Made by a program: the position numbers and the translations under genes. From Flavobacterium beibuense (lineage in GTDB: Bacteria > Bacteroidota > Bacteroidia > Flavobacteriales > Flavobacteriaceae), in assembly GCF_004151245.1 (NCBI RefSeq), contig NZ_JUIW01000010.1:150140-214139 (forward strand): a DNA stretch of 64,000 nucleotides, given 5' to 3'. Positions 1 through 8,400 of this stretch are shown one piece after another; position 1 is the first letter of the stretch, and each line of letters starts with the position of its first letter. Below the pieces are notes generated by a model. The model had not been told where the DNA came from and searched no databases. It saw nothing but the letters and a program-made list of their open reading frames with translations.

Positions 1-360
1 GGCCTGCATACCGGCCCTTGCGGCTGCTTCGGGATTTTTCTCACCTATACGCCTTGCCACCACTGCTGTGGCAGCCATACTCATACCTATGGCTATGGAG
101 TAGATTATTGTAAGTACCGATTCCGTAAGGCCAACGGTTTGAACAGCAAAACTGCTGTTTTCCAAGTGCCCCACAAAATAAAGGTCTACCAGCGCAAAAA
201 CCGATTCCATCATCATTTCGAGCATCATTGGAATGGCTAAAAGCAACACACCCCTACGGATACTGCCAGTAGTAAAATCTATATTTTCCCCTTTAAGAGA
301 TTGTTGTAATAATGTATAAAAGCGTGACAATGCACTGCTTCGCTGTGCCTGCTGTGTCAT
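1..360 (-). CDS. MATE family efflux transporter, N-terminal part
   Basis: This is an open frame running off the left window edge, with its ATG at 360. The 120 visible codons include a polar N-terminus, then hydrophobic stretches containing GVLLLAIPMMLEMMMESVF and VDLYFVGHL, and later ATAVVARRIGEKNPEAAARA. This pattern is typical of the first two helices and the first cytoplasmic loop of MATE (MatE/NorM) drug/cation antiporters. The protein would act in the inner membrane, exporting organic cations or drugs in exchange for Na+ or H+. The C-terminal three quarters lie outside the window, so substrate and completeness cannot be judged. About 194 bases without a gene separate it from the next CDS. 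Confidence 0.85.
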   Translation of the reverse strand, partial: MTQQAQRSSALSRFYTLLQQSLKGENIDFTTGSIRRGVLLLAIPMMLEMMMESVFALVDLYFVGHLENSSFAVQTVGLTESVLTIIYSIAIGMSMAATAVVARRIGEKNPEAAARAGMQA

Positions 361-554
361 AATATTTCGAAATAAATTGTTATAAAAAAAGAATATAAAA
401 ATGAAGAGAGGCATTAAAGGGTTAATGCTTCATTCACTTTAAAAGTCAGCGGTGGTATTTTTGCCTTAACGTGTTAAAGCAGCAAATAACTTCATATTTC
501 TATATGCTTTGAACGGCAAATATATATTAAAAATGCAATCGTTAAGTAAAAAAA

Positions 555-1760
555 TTATGAATTTTCAATCAGCTTGCGGTTTACCCTGCCTGCTGCTATC
601 CTGGAAGCTAAGTAACCCAGTATGAATAAAGTAAGTAATACGATTACAATATTCAGGATATTAAACTCTACCGGGAAAGGAAGGGTAGGAGTTATGGTTA
701 TCAGGCTGAATTTCATTTGCAGCAGTACGATGATACTTCCTAAAAGGAGTCCGGCAAAAGCGCCCAGAGCGGTAATGAAAAGTCCCTGATATAAAAATAT
801 GTTTCTTATGCTTCTCACCTCTAGTCCTAAGCAGTACAGTGTTTTGATGTTTTCTTTTTTGTCAAGTATCAGCATTATAAGTGCTCCCGCAAGGCAGAAA
901 AGGGTTAACACCACTACCAGTGAACAGATAAGATAAGTTATCAGGTTCTCTGAATTAAGCATTTTGTAAAGCGAGTCGTTTAGCTGTGCCCTGTTTTTTA
1001 CAACAGCATTCTTGCCAAATATGGTAATCAGCTGTTCCTTAACATTGTCTTCCGAAGCATTAGGTGCAAGTTTGATTTCTATAGCAGTAACCTGATTGGG
1101 TTTAAACTGTAACAGATTTTGTGCAATGCCTAAATCGCAGTATACATATTTGCTGTCTACATCATCGTTAATGGAGTAAATACCAACCGGAACCAATGCC
1201 GACTTGTTAAATGCGTCATCGGGGCTGTTTAAAGGACCTTTTCCCGGTTTTGGCACATAAACTTCAAGCCTATGGCTAAAAGAGGAAAGACCTAATGATA
1301 GCTTGCTAACAGTGCCAATGCCTACAACACATTGTGTGGTAAGCGGCGTTGCCCAGTAACCCACAACCAGTTGTTTTTCCATAGGGTTTACACTGGTAAA
1401 AAGGCTGTCGGTTCCTTTAAGAAAGGCTACATGTTCTTTTTGATCGTAATAAAAAAGTACACGTTCCTCTACTACTTTGGTATAAACAGTAATGCCGTTA
1501 ATGGCTTTTAGTTTCTTTTCCTGTTCAGGGGAAATAACAAACGATTTGCCTACGCTGGTTGTTATCTTAAGGTCGGGATCGGTAGCGTTTGTAAAAGAAA
1601 GACTGAAGTTTTTCAGTCCGCTAAATACCGAAAGGATGACAAAAAGAGCTGTGGCGCTTACTACAATACCCAAGGCAGCAATTACGGAAATAATATTTAC
1701 CGCAGTGCTTTTGCTTCTGCTAATAGTATACCTTCGGGCAATGTAGAAAGGAAAGCTCAA
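555..1760 (-). CDS. LolC/LolE-like FtsX-family ABC transporter permease
   Basis: A 401-aa membrane protein with one N-terminal helix (about residues 20-48), a large periplasmic domain (about 50-270) and three C-terminal helices (about 275-300, 320-350, 365-390). This is the MacB_PCD plus FtsX layout. The N-terminus MSFPFYIARRYTISRSKS matches the LolC/LolE type, in which the permease works with a LolD ATPase to release lipoproteins from the inner membrane. No ATPase gene is next to it. It starts one base after the rbfA stop, so it is almost certainly co-transcribed with rbfA. The lipoprotein-release role is inferred from the family; a generic FtsX-like exporter is the alternative. Confidence 0.8.
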   Translation of the reverse strand: MSFPFYIARRYTISRSKSTAVNIISVIAALGIVVSATALFVILSVFSGLKNFSLSFTNATDPDLKITTSVGKSFVISPEQEKKLKAINGITVYTKVVEERVLFYYDQKEHVAFLKGTDSLFTSVNPMEKQLVVGYWATPLTTQCVVGIGTVSKLSLGLSSFSHRLEVYVPKPGKGPLNSPDDAFNKSALVPVGIYSINDDVDSKYVYCDLGIAQNLLQFKPNQVTAIEIKLAPNASEDNVKEQLITIFGKNAVVKNRAQLNDSLYKMLNSENLITYLICSLVVVLTLFCLAGALIMLILDKKENIKTLYCLGLEVRSIRNIFLYQGLFITALGAFAGLLLGSIIVLLQMKFSLITITPTLPFPVEFNILNIVIVLLTLFILGYLASRIAAGRVNRKLIENS

Positions 1761-1761
1761 T

Positions 1762-2154
1762 TTAAGATTTCTTGCGTTTGTCTAAAAGTTCAGGGTTTTT
1801 AATTGGGTTGTTTTCGCCTTTAAGTTCCTGGTCAATTTTTTCAATCTGGTCAAGCGAATCGTCTATATAGAAAATAAGATTAGGTACTTTTCTAAGCTGC
1901 ATTTTTACGCGTTGCGATAAATCGTGCTTAATAAGTGGTGTGTTAGATCTTACCGCAGCAAGAATTTCACCACCTCTTTCCGAAGGGAATACGCTAATGT
2001 AAACCTTTGCTATAGAAAGGTCTGAAGTAACATTTACTTTAGATATAGAGATAATAAGATTGCTGATGCCATTTTTGCGCACCTCGCCCTGTAAAATGTC
2101 TACAAGGTCTTTTTGCAGCAGGGTGCCTATTTTTTTTTGCCTGTTCGTTTCCAT
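1762..2154 (-). CDS. rbfA: 30S ribosome-binding factor RbfA
   Basis: A 130-aa protein of usual RbfA length. It begins METNRQKKIGTLLQKDLVDI and has the KH-like core with VTSDLSIAKVYISVFP, followed by LRKVPNLIFYIDDSLDQIEKID, the typical conserved tail. RbfA binds the 30S subunit and helps late 16S rRNA maturation, notably at low temperature. The lysine-rich C-terminus is a common extension. It lies downstream of the methylmalonyl-CoA epimerase gene (56-nt gap) and directly upstream of the permease gene, forming one minus-strand unit. Confidence 0.93.
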   Translation of the reverse strand: METNRQKKIGTLLQKDLVDILQGEVRKNGISNLIISISKVNVTSDLSIAKVYISVFPSERGGEILAAVRSNTPLIKHDLSQRVKMQLRKVPNLIFYIDDSLDQIEKIDQELKGENNPIKNPELLDKRKKS

Positions 2155-2210
2155 AATGCAAAAGTACAGAAAGTTTTACAAGTTGAGCCTTTATTTTTTA
2201 AGGCTTGTCA

Positions 2211-2612
2211 TTATGCAATTTCCTGACAAAGCTCTACAAGCACGCCATTTGTGCCTTTAGGGTGTAAAAAAGCAACAAGCTTATTGTCGGCTCCTTTTTT
2301 AGGAGTTTCGTTGAGTACGGTAAAACCCTCTTCCTTTAGTCGGGCAATTTCGGCAACAATATCTTCTACGTCAAAAGCGATGTGGTGTATACCTTCTCCC
2401 TTTTTCTCTAAGAACTTTGCAATAGGACTGTCTGGGTTTGTAGCTTCCAGAAGTTCAATTTTGTTAGGGCCGTTCATAAAGAAAGAAGTCTTAACGCCTT
2501 CGCTTGCCACTTCTTCCATTTTATATGCCGGAGCGCCAAAAAGTTTTTCAAAAAGCTGGTTGGATGCCTCTAAATCCTTAACTGCTATACCTATGTGTTC
2601 TATTTTTCTCAT
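2211..2612 (-). CDS. mce: methylmalonyl-CoA epimerase
   Basis: A 133-aa single-domain vicinal-oxygen-chelate protein that interconverts (R)- and (S)-methylmalonyl-CoA in propionate metabolism. The start MRKIEHIGIAVKDLEASNQLFEKL supplies the first metal-ligand histidine. EGIHHIAFDVEDI gives the second histidine region, and the C-terminal GVLVELCQ gives the glutamate ligand. Length and spacing match the Mce family. The element-bearing tRNA remnant and its terminator lie immediately upstream on the same strand. Confidence 0.92.
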   Translation of the reverse strand: MRKIEHIGIAVKDLEASNQLFEKLFGAPAYKMEEVASEGVKTSFFMNGPNKIELLEATNPDSPIAKFLEKKGEGIHHIAFDVEDIVAEIARLKEEGFTVLNETPKKGADNKLVAFLHPKGTNGVLVELCQEIA

Positions 2613-2658
2613 TGTGTATTTTCTTTAAAGGAGGTAAAGATACTTTATAAAACAAAAA

Positions 2659-2685
2659 AACCGCAACTCTTTTGAAGTTGCGGTT
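2659..2685 (-). terminator. original terminator of the CAT tRNA gene, now at the left element end
   Basis: A 10-bp perfect stem (AACCGCAACT paired with AGTTGCGGTT) is followed on the minus strand by a run of seven T. It directly abuts the 47-bp att repeat. It would have terminated the tRNA transcript before the element inserted. Confidence 0.85.
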
Positions 2686-2732
2686 GTGGTCCCACCTGGG
2701 CTCGAACCAGGGACCACCTGATTATGAGTCAG
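2686..2732 (-). repeat. left attachment site (attL): 3' fragment of tRNA-CAT
   Basis: These 47 bases are identical to 12850-12896, in the same orientation. They correspond to the anticodon stem-loop, TpsiC arm and 3' acceptor strand of the tRNA at 12851-12924. The 5' half of a tRNA is missing here, so this is the displaced remnant and not a gene. Confidence 0.93.
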
Positions 2733-2845
2733 TGTCTATATATTTTTCTTTCTTTATAAATACTTGCCAATAGTTTCTTTATCAAAGAATTAAGAACATT
2801 GATATTTGTGTTTATTTTCTCTTCTTATCATATGTTTTTTTTGAA

Positions 2846-2866
2846 TGTTTAACCTATGTTTAACCC
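2846..2866 (+). promoter_or_regulatory. candidate integrase arm-type sites, left end
   Basis: Two direct copies of TGTTTAACC lie 11 bp apart (starts at 2846 and 2857). The same two-copy block, with one base changed, is found in the same orientation at 12779-12799 near the right end. A single further copy lies at 4249-4257. The position inside both att repeats and the one-turn spacing suggest arm-type binding sites for the tyrosine recombinase. Function is inferred. Confidence 0.55.
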
Positions 2867-2872
2867 TTTGTT

Positions 2873-3142
2873 TTAGTGTGAAGCCTCACAATGTAAAACT
2901 CTGTAGTAAGTATCATTTGGTTCTCCATTCATGTAATCCTCAAAGTATACATGAACACCATCAAGATTACAATCTGTAGTATCTGAGGGTTCAATATACC
3001 CTTCCTGAAGCTGGCTGCCTTCTATTAAGGTATAATAACAGTTACAACTTTCATTGTCTTTTTGGCTGTCATCTTCTGAAGAGCAAGCTGTGTAGATGAA
3101 GGCACACAGAAGTATGCTCAGTAATAATAATTGTTTTTTCAT
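2873..3142 (-). CDS. small predicted lipoprotein, element cargo
   Basis: An 89-aa protein with a lipoprotein signal peptide: Lys-rich start, a hydrophobic core, and lipobox YTAC with Cys20, followed by acidic SSEDDSQKD. The mature part is short and acidic and has several further cysteines (SCNCYY, TTDCNLDGV, LHCEASH) that could form disulfides. No family is recognised. It lies 15 nt downstream of the 239-aa membrane protein gene on the same strand, so the two are probably co-transcribed as an envelope pair. The lipoprotein call is strong; the function is unknown. Confidence 0.75.
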   Translation of the reverse strand: MKKQLLLLSILLCAFIYTACSSEDDSQKDNESCNCYYTLIEGSQLQEGYIEPSDTTDCNLDGVHVYFEDYMNGEPNDTYYRVLHCEASH

Positions 3143-3157
3143 GGTTTGTTTATTTAA

Positions 3158-3877
3158 TTAATATTGGTTGTAGTATTCCATCAAGTACTTGTATTCATTT
3201 TGAAGAGATCTCTTAACTCCTGCATATATTAAAGTTAATGCAGGAAATAAAAATCCACATAATACCCATAACCACTTACTGCCCTTATTATACTTTGTCA
3301 AGTCATAACATACTTGAGTAGCAAAAGCTCTATTAACAAGGTTAGCAATAAGAAGTATAATAGAATAAGTTTGATATTCTTCAATTGTAAAACTATCTAT
3401 TAGGTCTTGATCAATAGTCTTTAAAATCAAGATTACAAGTAATATTAATACTCCATACAAAAGAGTTAAAAGCTTAGTAAGTTTTATTTTTTTATACAGT
3501 TTTATATTATCATCATTTACATCTTGATTTATCTTTTTTTGAGGTAGCTCATTTAACTTTGTTTTCTTATTTACAGCAAGCTTATCTCTATACCCTCCTC
3601 CTATAAGAGTTCTTATCTCTTCATCAGTCTTAAAAATTAATAGATATATACTCAATCCTATTAACACAATACAGCTTACTACTATACTCTTTAAAGAAAC
3701 ATCTATACCAAGAAGCCCAACATAATACTCTGATAAGGACATTGAGATATGATTTTTTTCATAATACAGGAACAAACTAATATCATAAGGCTCTTTAGTA
3801 AGGTTTGATATGACAAGTAGTACAATACCTATTATTATTAGCACTACTGGGATTTTCTTTTCTTCTAGTTGTATCAT
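3158..3877 (-). CDS. multi-pass membrane protein of unknown function, element cargo
   Basis: A 239-aa protein with about five hydrophobic segments: residues 10-26, 62-80, 135-152, 170-185 and 200-220. A charged lysine/asparagine-rich cytoplasmic-looking stretch lies between the second and third (about 85-130). No family is recognised. It is transcribed divergently from the XRE regulator gene, with two palindromic sequences between them, so the regulator may control it. Small multi-helix proteins such as Csx27 accompany some Cas13b loci, but this gene is 1.5 kb away from cas13b and in the opposite orientation, so that identity is not claimed. Confidence 0.7.
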   Translation of the reverse strand: MIQLEEKKIPVVLIIIGIVLLVISNLTKEPYDISLFLYYEKNHISMSLSEYYVGLLGIDVSLKSIVVSCIVLIGLSIYLLIFKTDEEIRTLIGGGYRDKLAVNKKTKLNELPQKKINQDVNDDNIKLYKKIKLTKLLTLLYGVLILLVILILKTIDQDLIDSFTIEEYQTYSIILLIANLVNRAFATQVCYDLTKYNKGSKWLWVLCGFLFPALTLIYAGVKRSLQNEYKYLMEYYNQY

Positions 3878-3888
3878 AATTTTATATA

Positions 3889-3954
3889 GTTAGCATATAT
3901 GTTAACCAACAAGACAAAAATAAAGCAAATTTTGAGTTGACATAAAAATCAACT
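3889..3954. promoter_or_regulatory. candidate operator region between orf239 and the XRE regulator
   Basis: Two dyads lie in the divergent intergenic region. At 3889-3906 is an 18-bp near-palindrome with a CATATATG core and one mismatched pair. At 3935-3954 is an inverted repeat AGTTGA / TCAACT with an 8-nt spacer, ending seven bases before the regulator's GTG start. Such sites are typical for XRE-family autorepressors, but binding is an inference. Confidence 0.45.
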
Positions 3955-3961
3955 TAAAAAA

Positions 3962-4183
3962 GTGAAAGATTACACTCTACATAAAAAAGTAGGAAAGCGA
4001 ATTCAGCAAATTAGAGATGAGAAAAACATCTCTCAGCAGGATTTAGCTGCAAGGTGTAATTTTGAAAAAAGTAGTATGTCCAGGCTTGAAGCAGGTAATG
4101 TTAATGGCACATTATCTACCTATGAAAGAGTTGCTAAAGGTTTAAATGTGGAAATTGTGGAACTCTTTAAATTTAAAGATTAA
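3962..4183 (+). CDS. XRE-family helix-turn-helix regulator
   Basis: A 73-aa protein that is almost entirely one HTH_3/Cro-C1 domain. It contains IRDEKNISQQDLAARCNFEK and then SSMSRLEAGNVNGTLSTYERVAKGLNVE, i.e. the HTH helices followed by the typical 'LxxYxRVAKGLNV' tail. The start is a GTG; no upstream in-frame ATG is visible. It lacks a C-terminal peptidase or dimerization domain, like many small element-encoded repressors. It is divergent from the membrane/lipoprotein pair and may control it or the element's maintenance genes. Confidence 0.88.
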   Translation: MKDYTLHKKVGKRIQQIRDEKNISQQDLAARCNFEKSSMSRLEAGNVNGTLSTYERVAKGLNVEIVELFKFKD

Positions 4184-4268
4184 TCTTTTGGCTATTAATA
4201 TTAATCTTAAACCTTCTTCATTTCTAAAATTTCATAAAATAAAGCAATGTTTAACCTCTCTTACACAT

Positions 4269-4712
4269 TCAGCTTAACAAACCAAATTCGGAGAAGCTAT
4301 AATATCCTTCTTTAGTGACTATTAAGTGATCTATTAGTTTAATATCTAATAATTCTGAGGCTTTTTTTATTTTAGCTGTGATAGTTTTATCTGATTCACT
4401 AGGAATTAAAGTGCCACTTGGATGGTTATGAGCTATGATGATATTTGAAGCATGACACTTTAAAGCTACTGCAAACAAAAGCTTTATATCTACAACTGTA
4501 CCACTTACTCCTCCCTTTGATAAATTATAAACTCCTAAAACCTCATTAGCATAATTGAGCATCAATATTTTAAATTCTTCCTGCAATTCTAATGTGTCAA
4601 TATTCCAAGAACCTAGGAGTACTTGAAAAGCTTTTAAACTACCTGTAATTTTTATTTTTTCACTAGTATTATTAAAGTATGATACCTTTATTTCAGCAAC
4701 TTTGTTTTCCAT
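4269..4712 (-). CDS. short RadC-like JAB-domain protein
   Basis: A 147-aa protein when started at the internal ATG at 4712. A longer frame reaches 4781 but would overlap the upstream gene and adds atypical residues. It contains the JAB/RadC metal motif, with HNHPSG in NIIIAHNHPSGTLIPSESD and the downstream acidic residues in ASELLDIKLIDHLIVTKEGYYSF. It lacks the N-terminal helix-hairpin-helix domain of chromosomal RadC. This short form is common on Bacteroidota integrative elements and is annotated as a DNA-repair-like protein, though its role there is unclear. It lies downstream of the 136-aa gene on the same strand. Confidence 0.87.
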   Translation of the reverse strand: MENKVAEIKVSYFNNTSEKIKITGSLKAFQVLLGSWNIDTLELQEEFKILMLNYANEVLGVYNLSKGGVSGTVVDIKLLFAVALKCHASNIIIAHNHPSGTLIPSESDKTITAKIKKASELLDIKLIDHLIVTKEGYYSFSEFGLLS

Positions 4713-4764
4713 AATCTTTATATTAATAGCCAAAACCTGAAATAACAAGTTCTGGCTATTTAAT

Positions 4765-5175
4765 TTACTCTGCATTAACAAGAAGATTATTTTTTACAGT
4801 TTCTTTTTCTGTCCTACCTTTCATGAACTCATCAACGGTAGTTTCTGATTTCTCAGGACTATATTCCTGCTTAGAAACTTCTTCAGGTTCATATTCATAC
4901 CTGTGATGTAAAATGATTGTTTCTCCGGTATCCCTAATGGTATATTCATAAGGTTCAGAAGATACTTTCTTAATAGCTCCCGCGATATCAGTACCTATTA
5001 AAGCCTGACATGTTAATTCATCAAAGGTTGATGGAATAGTGGCCTTCTTAGCCGTTGCATAAAAACTTCCTGTTACCTGAGATTTTACCATCTCCATTCC
5101 TCCCTGTAATTCCAGTACAAAAAACTTTTTACCTTCATCTGAAGTTCTTTCTAAATAATTAATAATTCTTACCAT
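4765..5175 (-). CDS. conserved-looking element protein, possible ssDNA-binding partner of the initiator
   Basis: A 136-aa protein with no signal peptide or membrane segment. The first about 100 residues look like a compact beta-rich domain (KKFFVLELQGGMEMVKSQVTG, then GSFYATAKKATIPSTFDEL). The last 35 residues are a charged, probably disordered tail. I do not recognise the family firmly. Its small size, basic beta-rich domain and linkage to a gene II/X-like initiator make a single-stranded-DNA-binding role conceivable, as in filamentous phages and related plasmids, but that is inference only. It is immediately upstream of the RadC gene and probably co-transcribed with it. Confidence 0.65.
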   Translation of the reverse strand: MVRIINYLERTSDEGKKFFVLELQGGMEMVKSQVTGSFYATAKKATIPSTFDELTCQALIGTDIAGAIKKVSSEPYEYTIRDTGETIILHHRYEYEPEEVSKQEYSPEKSETTVDEFMKGRTEKETVKNNLLVNAE

Positions 5176-5207
5176 GACTTTCTGGTTTTTATAGTTAATA
5201 ATCTTAA

Positions 5208-5275
5208 TTAGGCAGAAACATTTTTGTTTCCTAAGGGATGGGTGGGGGTATTGAGTTTTTGTTTTGGAAGGGGGG
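5208..5275. other. hairpin followed by G-tract cluster (candidate origin or control region)
   Basis: A bulged hairpin at 5208-5234 has stems TTAG/CTAA and GAAAC/GTTTC. Immediately after come G runs at 5235-5237, 5240-5242, 5244-5248 and 5270-5275. Such G tracts stand out in this A+T-rich element. The region lies in the 247-base gap between the 136-aa gene and cas13b. It could be a rolling-circle origin, a transfer origin, a G-quadruplex or the control region for the divergent genes; the sequence alone does not decide. Confidence 0.35.
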
Positions 5276-5422
5276 CTATTTGTATAAGGTAGATTGCTTA
5301 TTTATCATAGAGTAAAATATTTTAGAAAAAAATTTTCGCAACACTTTACTATAAAACCTAACAAAAAGTTAAAATACTTATCTTTAAGTACTATTTAATA
5401 ATCTAAATAACCACACTTTGAA

Positions 5423-8400
5423 ATGGAAGAAACTACCACTATGGGTAAAGGTGTTGCCTATGACCATACTTTATTTAAAGACAAACACTATTTTGCTGGC
5501 TATCTTAATCTTGCAGTAAATAACATTGAGAATGTATTCAAAACAGTATATAAAAATCGCTTTGATATTAAGCAACATAATTTATACAAGATATTAGATT
5601 CTCTTGATGGACAAATATCAGAACCTGATTATATTGAGAGAGTTAGTTTTCTTAAACAATATTTTCCCGTTTTACACTATCTAGACTTACATCCTGATAA
5701 TAAAAGGTTTACCAAAGAAGAGGATAAAGTTAAAGCAAGAAGAAGATATTTAATTAACAACTTACGATTATTAATTGAAACCTTAAGTAAGCTTAGAGAT
5801 TTTTATACTCACTATTATCATAAACCTTTAAGCATTGAACAAAACACTTTTAGTCTTATAGATAACATCTTTTTAAATGTTGTTATTGATGTAAAGAGAC
5901 AAAAGAAAAAAAATGATCATACCAGACAGCTTTTAAAAGATTCCCTAAAAGAGGAAATGGACATTCTATATCAAAAAACAAAAGCAAGTCTAAAAGAAAA
6001 ACAGAAAGAAAACACTCGTATTAAACTTGATAGTGAAACTATAAATAATACTATTTTTAATAATTCTTTTAGTCATTTGATTTATAGGCGAAAAAAAGCA
6101 GATAATGATATTTTATCTGCATCATGTAAATCTGAATACAAAGGGGAACCAACTGAGAATGGTATAAATGTTTCTGTAGATGGATTATTATTTTTCCTAG
6201 GAATCTTTTTATCAAGAAAAGAAAGTAACGACTTAAGAGGCAGAATAAAAGGTTTTAAAGGAACTGTGATTAAAGACCTTCCTGACTTTCCAAATGAGAA
6301 AAACAATAGTCTTAAATTTATGGCTACACACTGGGTTTTCACTTATTTAAACATAAAACCCATAAAACAAAAGTTAAATACTAATTTCTCCCGAGAAACA
6401 TTGTTACTTCAGATTGTTGATGAGCTTACCAAAATACCTAATGAAATTTACCGCAATTTATGTTTTAAAAAACAACAGGAATTTGTAGAAGATATAAATG
6501 AATACATTAAAGAAGGGGATGATATAGACACGTTAAATAGCTCAACAGTTATACATCCTGTAATTCGAAAAAGGTATGAAAATAAATTTAATTATTTTGT
6601 TTTAAGATACCTTGATGAGTTTGTAAGCTTTAACTCACTGCGATTTCAAATATATTTAGGTAACTATGTTCATCATATCCAAAGAAAAAAACTATCAGGA
6701 ACTGAATATGAAACAGAAAGAGTCATTAAAGAAAAAATTAATGTATTTGGAAAATTATCAGAAGTAAGTAATATTAAAGGTGATTATTTTATTCAAAATA
6801 ATCCTGATAATGAAGCTTTAGGTTGGGAAATTTATCCTAATCCCTCCTATAACTTTACAGGTAACAACATTCCCATATACTTTGACATTAATGATCAAGA
6901 TAAAGAAAAAATAAACGAATATAAATCTATAAGAAATTTCTCAGAAAAGAGAATACTGAGAAAAAAGAATAAAAAGAATAAGCAAGAGATTTTTGATTTA
7001 ATAAATAATACGCTTACTACACGAGTATTTACTGCTGAACCTACTGCTATTCTATCTCTTAATGAATTGCCTGCACTTTTATATACAATCTTATGTGAAA
7101 ATAAAACAGCAAGTGAAATAGAAAATTTATTAAGACGTACATATCTGAAAAGATTAAACACTATTAAAAACTATCAGCCAGGAACTTTGCCTCAATCAAA
7201 AATAACAAAGAATTTAAACAAAAGCACCAATCAAGAAAGTTTAGATGTCTCCAAGCTTATAAAAGCAATGAAACATGAGATAAGTATTAGTAATGAAAAG
7301 CTTACTCTAATTAAAAAAAATCAAAACGAAGTTAAAGACACATCACATAGAAGAAAGTATGTTTTTAATAGTAAAGAATTAGGTATAGAGGCTACTTGGC
7401 TTGCCAATGACTTAAAACGTTTTATGCCTAAAAAGGTAAGAGAAAATTGGAAAGGGTATATGCATAGTCAACTACAAAATTCAATAGCATATTACAGCCA
7501 AAAGCCAAAAGAGGCTTTATCAATACTTTCATCAGTATGGAACTTTAATGATGATAATTATATTTGGAATGAAGGTATCAAAAAGGCTTTTAACGAAAAG
7601 GAATTTGAAAAATTTTATTGTAAATACCTAGCTAGCAGAAACAAAACCTTAGAAAAACTAAAAGAGAATTTAGATAATCTTGAATACAAAACCGATAAAA
7701 GGAAACTAGATAAGTTTATTAAGCAGCAAAACCTAGATTGTCTTTTCCATATAAGGACTTATACTATAGATAGTACTCAGGAACAAATTAACAAACTGCT
7801 TGCAAAACCCTTAGTTTTTCCAAGAGGTATTTTTGACAGTAAACCTACCTTTGTAAAGAATGAAAGTGTAACTGAAAAGCCTGAATTGTTTGCAGATTGG
7901 TATACCTATACATACAAAGAGCATCCTCTTCAGGAGTTTTATAGCTTTACAAAGGATTATGAATGTAACTTTAAAAAAGAAAAACTTACCGTAAAGGAAT
8001 TTGTAAAAAATCAAGAACAATTAAATCCTGAAGAGCAACTAAATCTTTTTAAACTTAAAGAAGATCTGTCTATTAAATGTATAAAAAACCAAGATCTTTT
8101 TCTCAAACTTGTTGTAGATAATATATATAATAAAATCTTTGAATACAATATAGATATATCATTAAAAAACCTTTATATAAGTAGGAAAGAACGCATAGCA
8201 ATAGGCTTAAAAGCTAAAGAACTGAATCAAATCAATGATAGTTATATTTGGGGTAAAACAATCTTATATCAAGACAAACAGATTAGAGAAACAAAAGTAC
8301 AACTAAAAGATATAAATAAAATTAAACGTTTTTTAGAAGAAGATAAGGTAAAGCAAATTTTAAGCTATGATATAAATAAACAATGGGAAATAGAAGAATT

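Noticed and set aside
2686..2732. A second tRNA gene at the left end of the element
   Set aside because: Only the anticodon stem-loop, TpsiC arm and acceptor 3' strand are present; the D-arm and acceptor 5' strand are missing.
3158..3877. The 239-aa membrane protein as Csx27, an accessory protein of some Cas13b loci
   Set aside because: It is 1.5 kb from cas13b, in the opposite orientation and separated by three genes. No sequence feature specific to Csx27 could be identified by eye.
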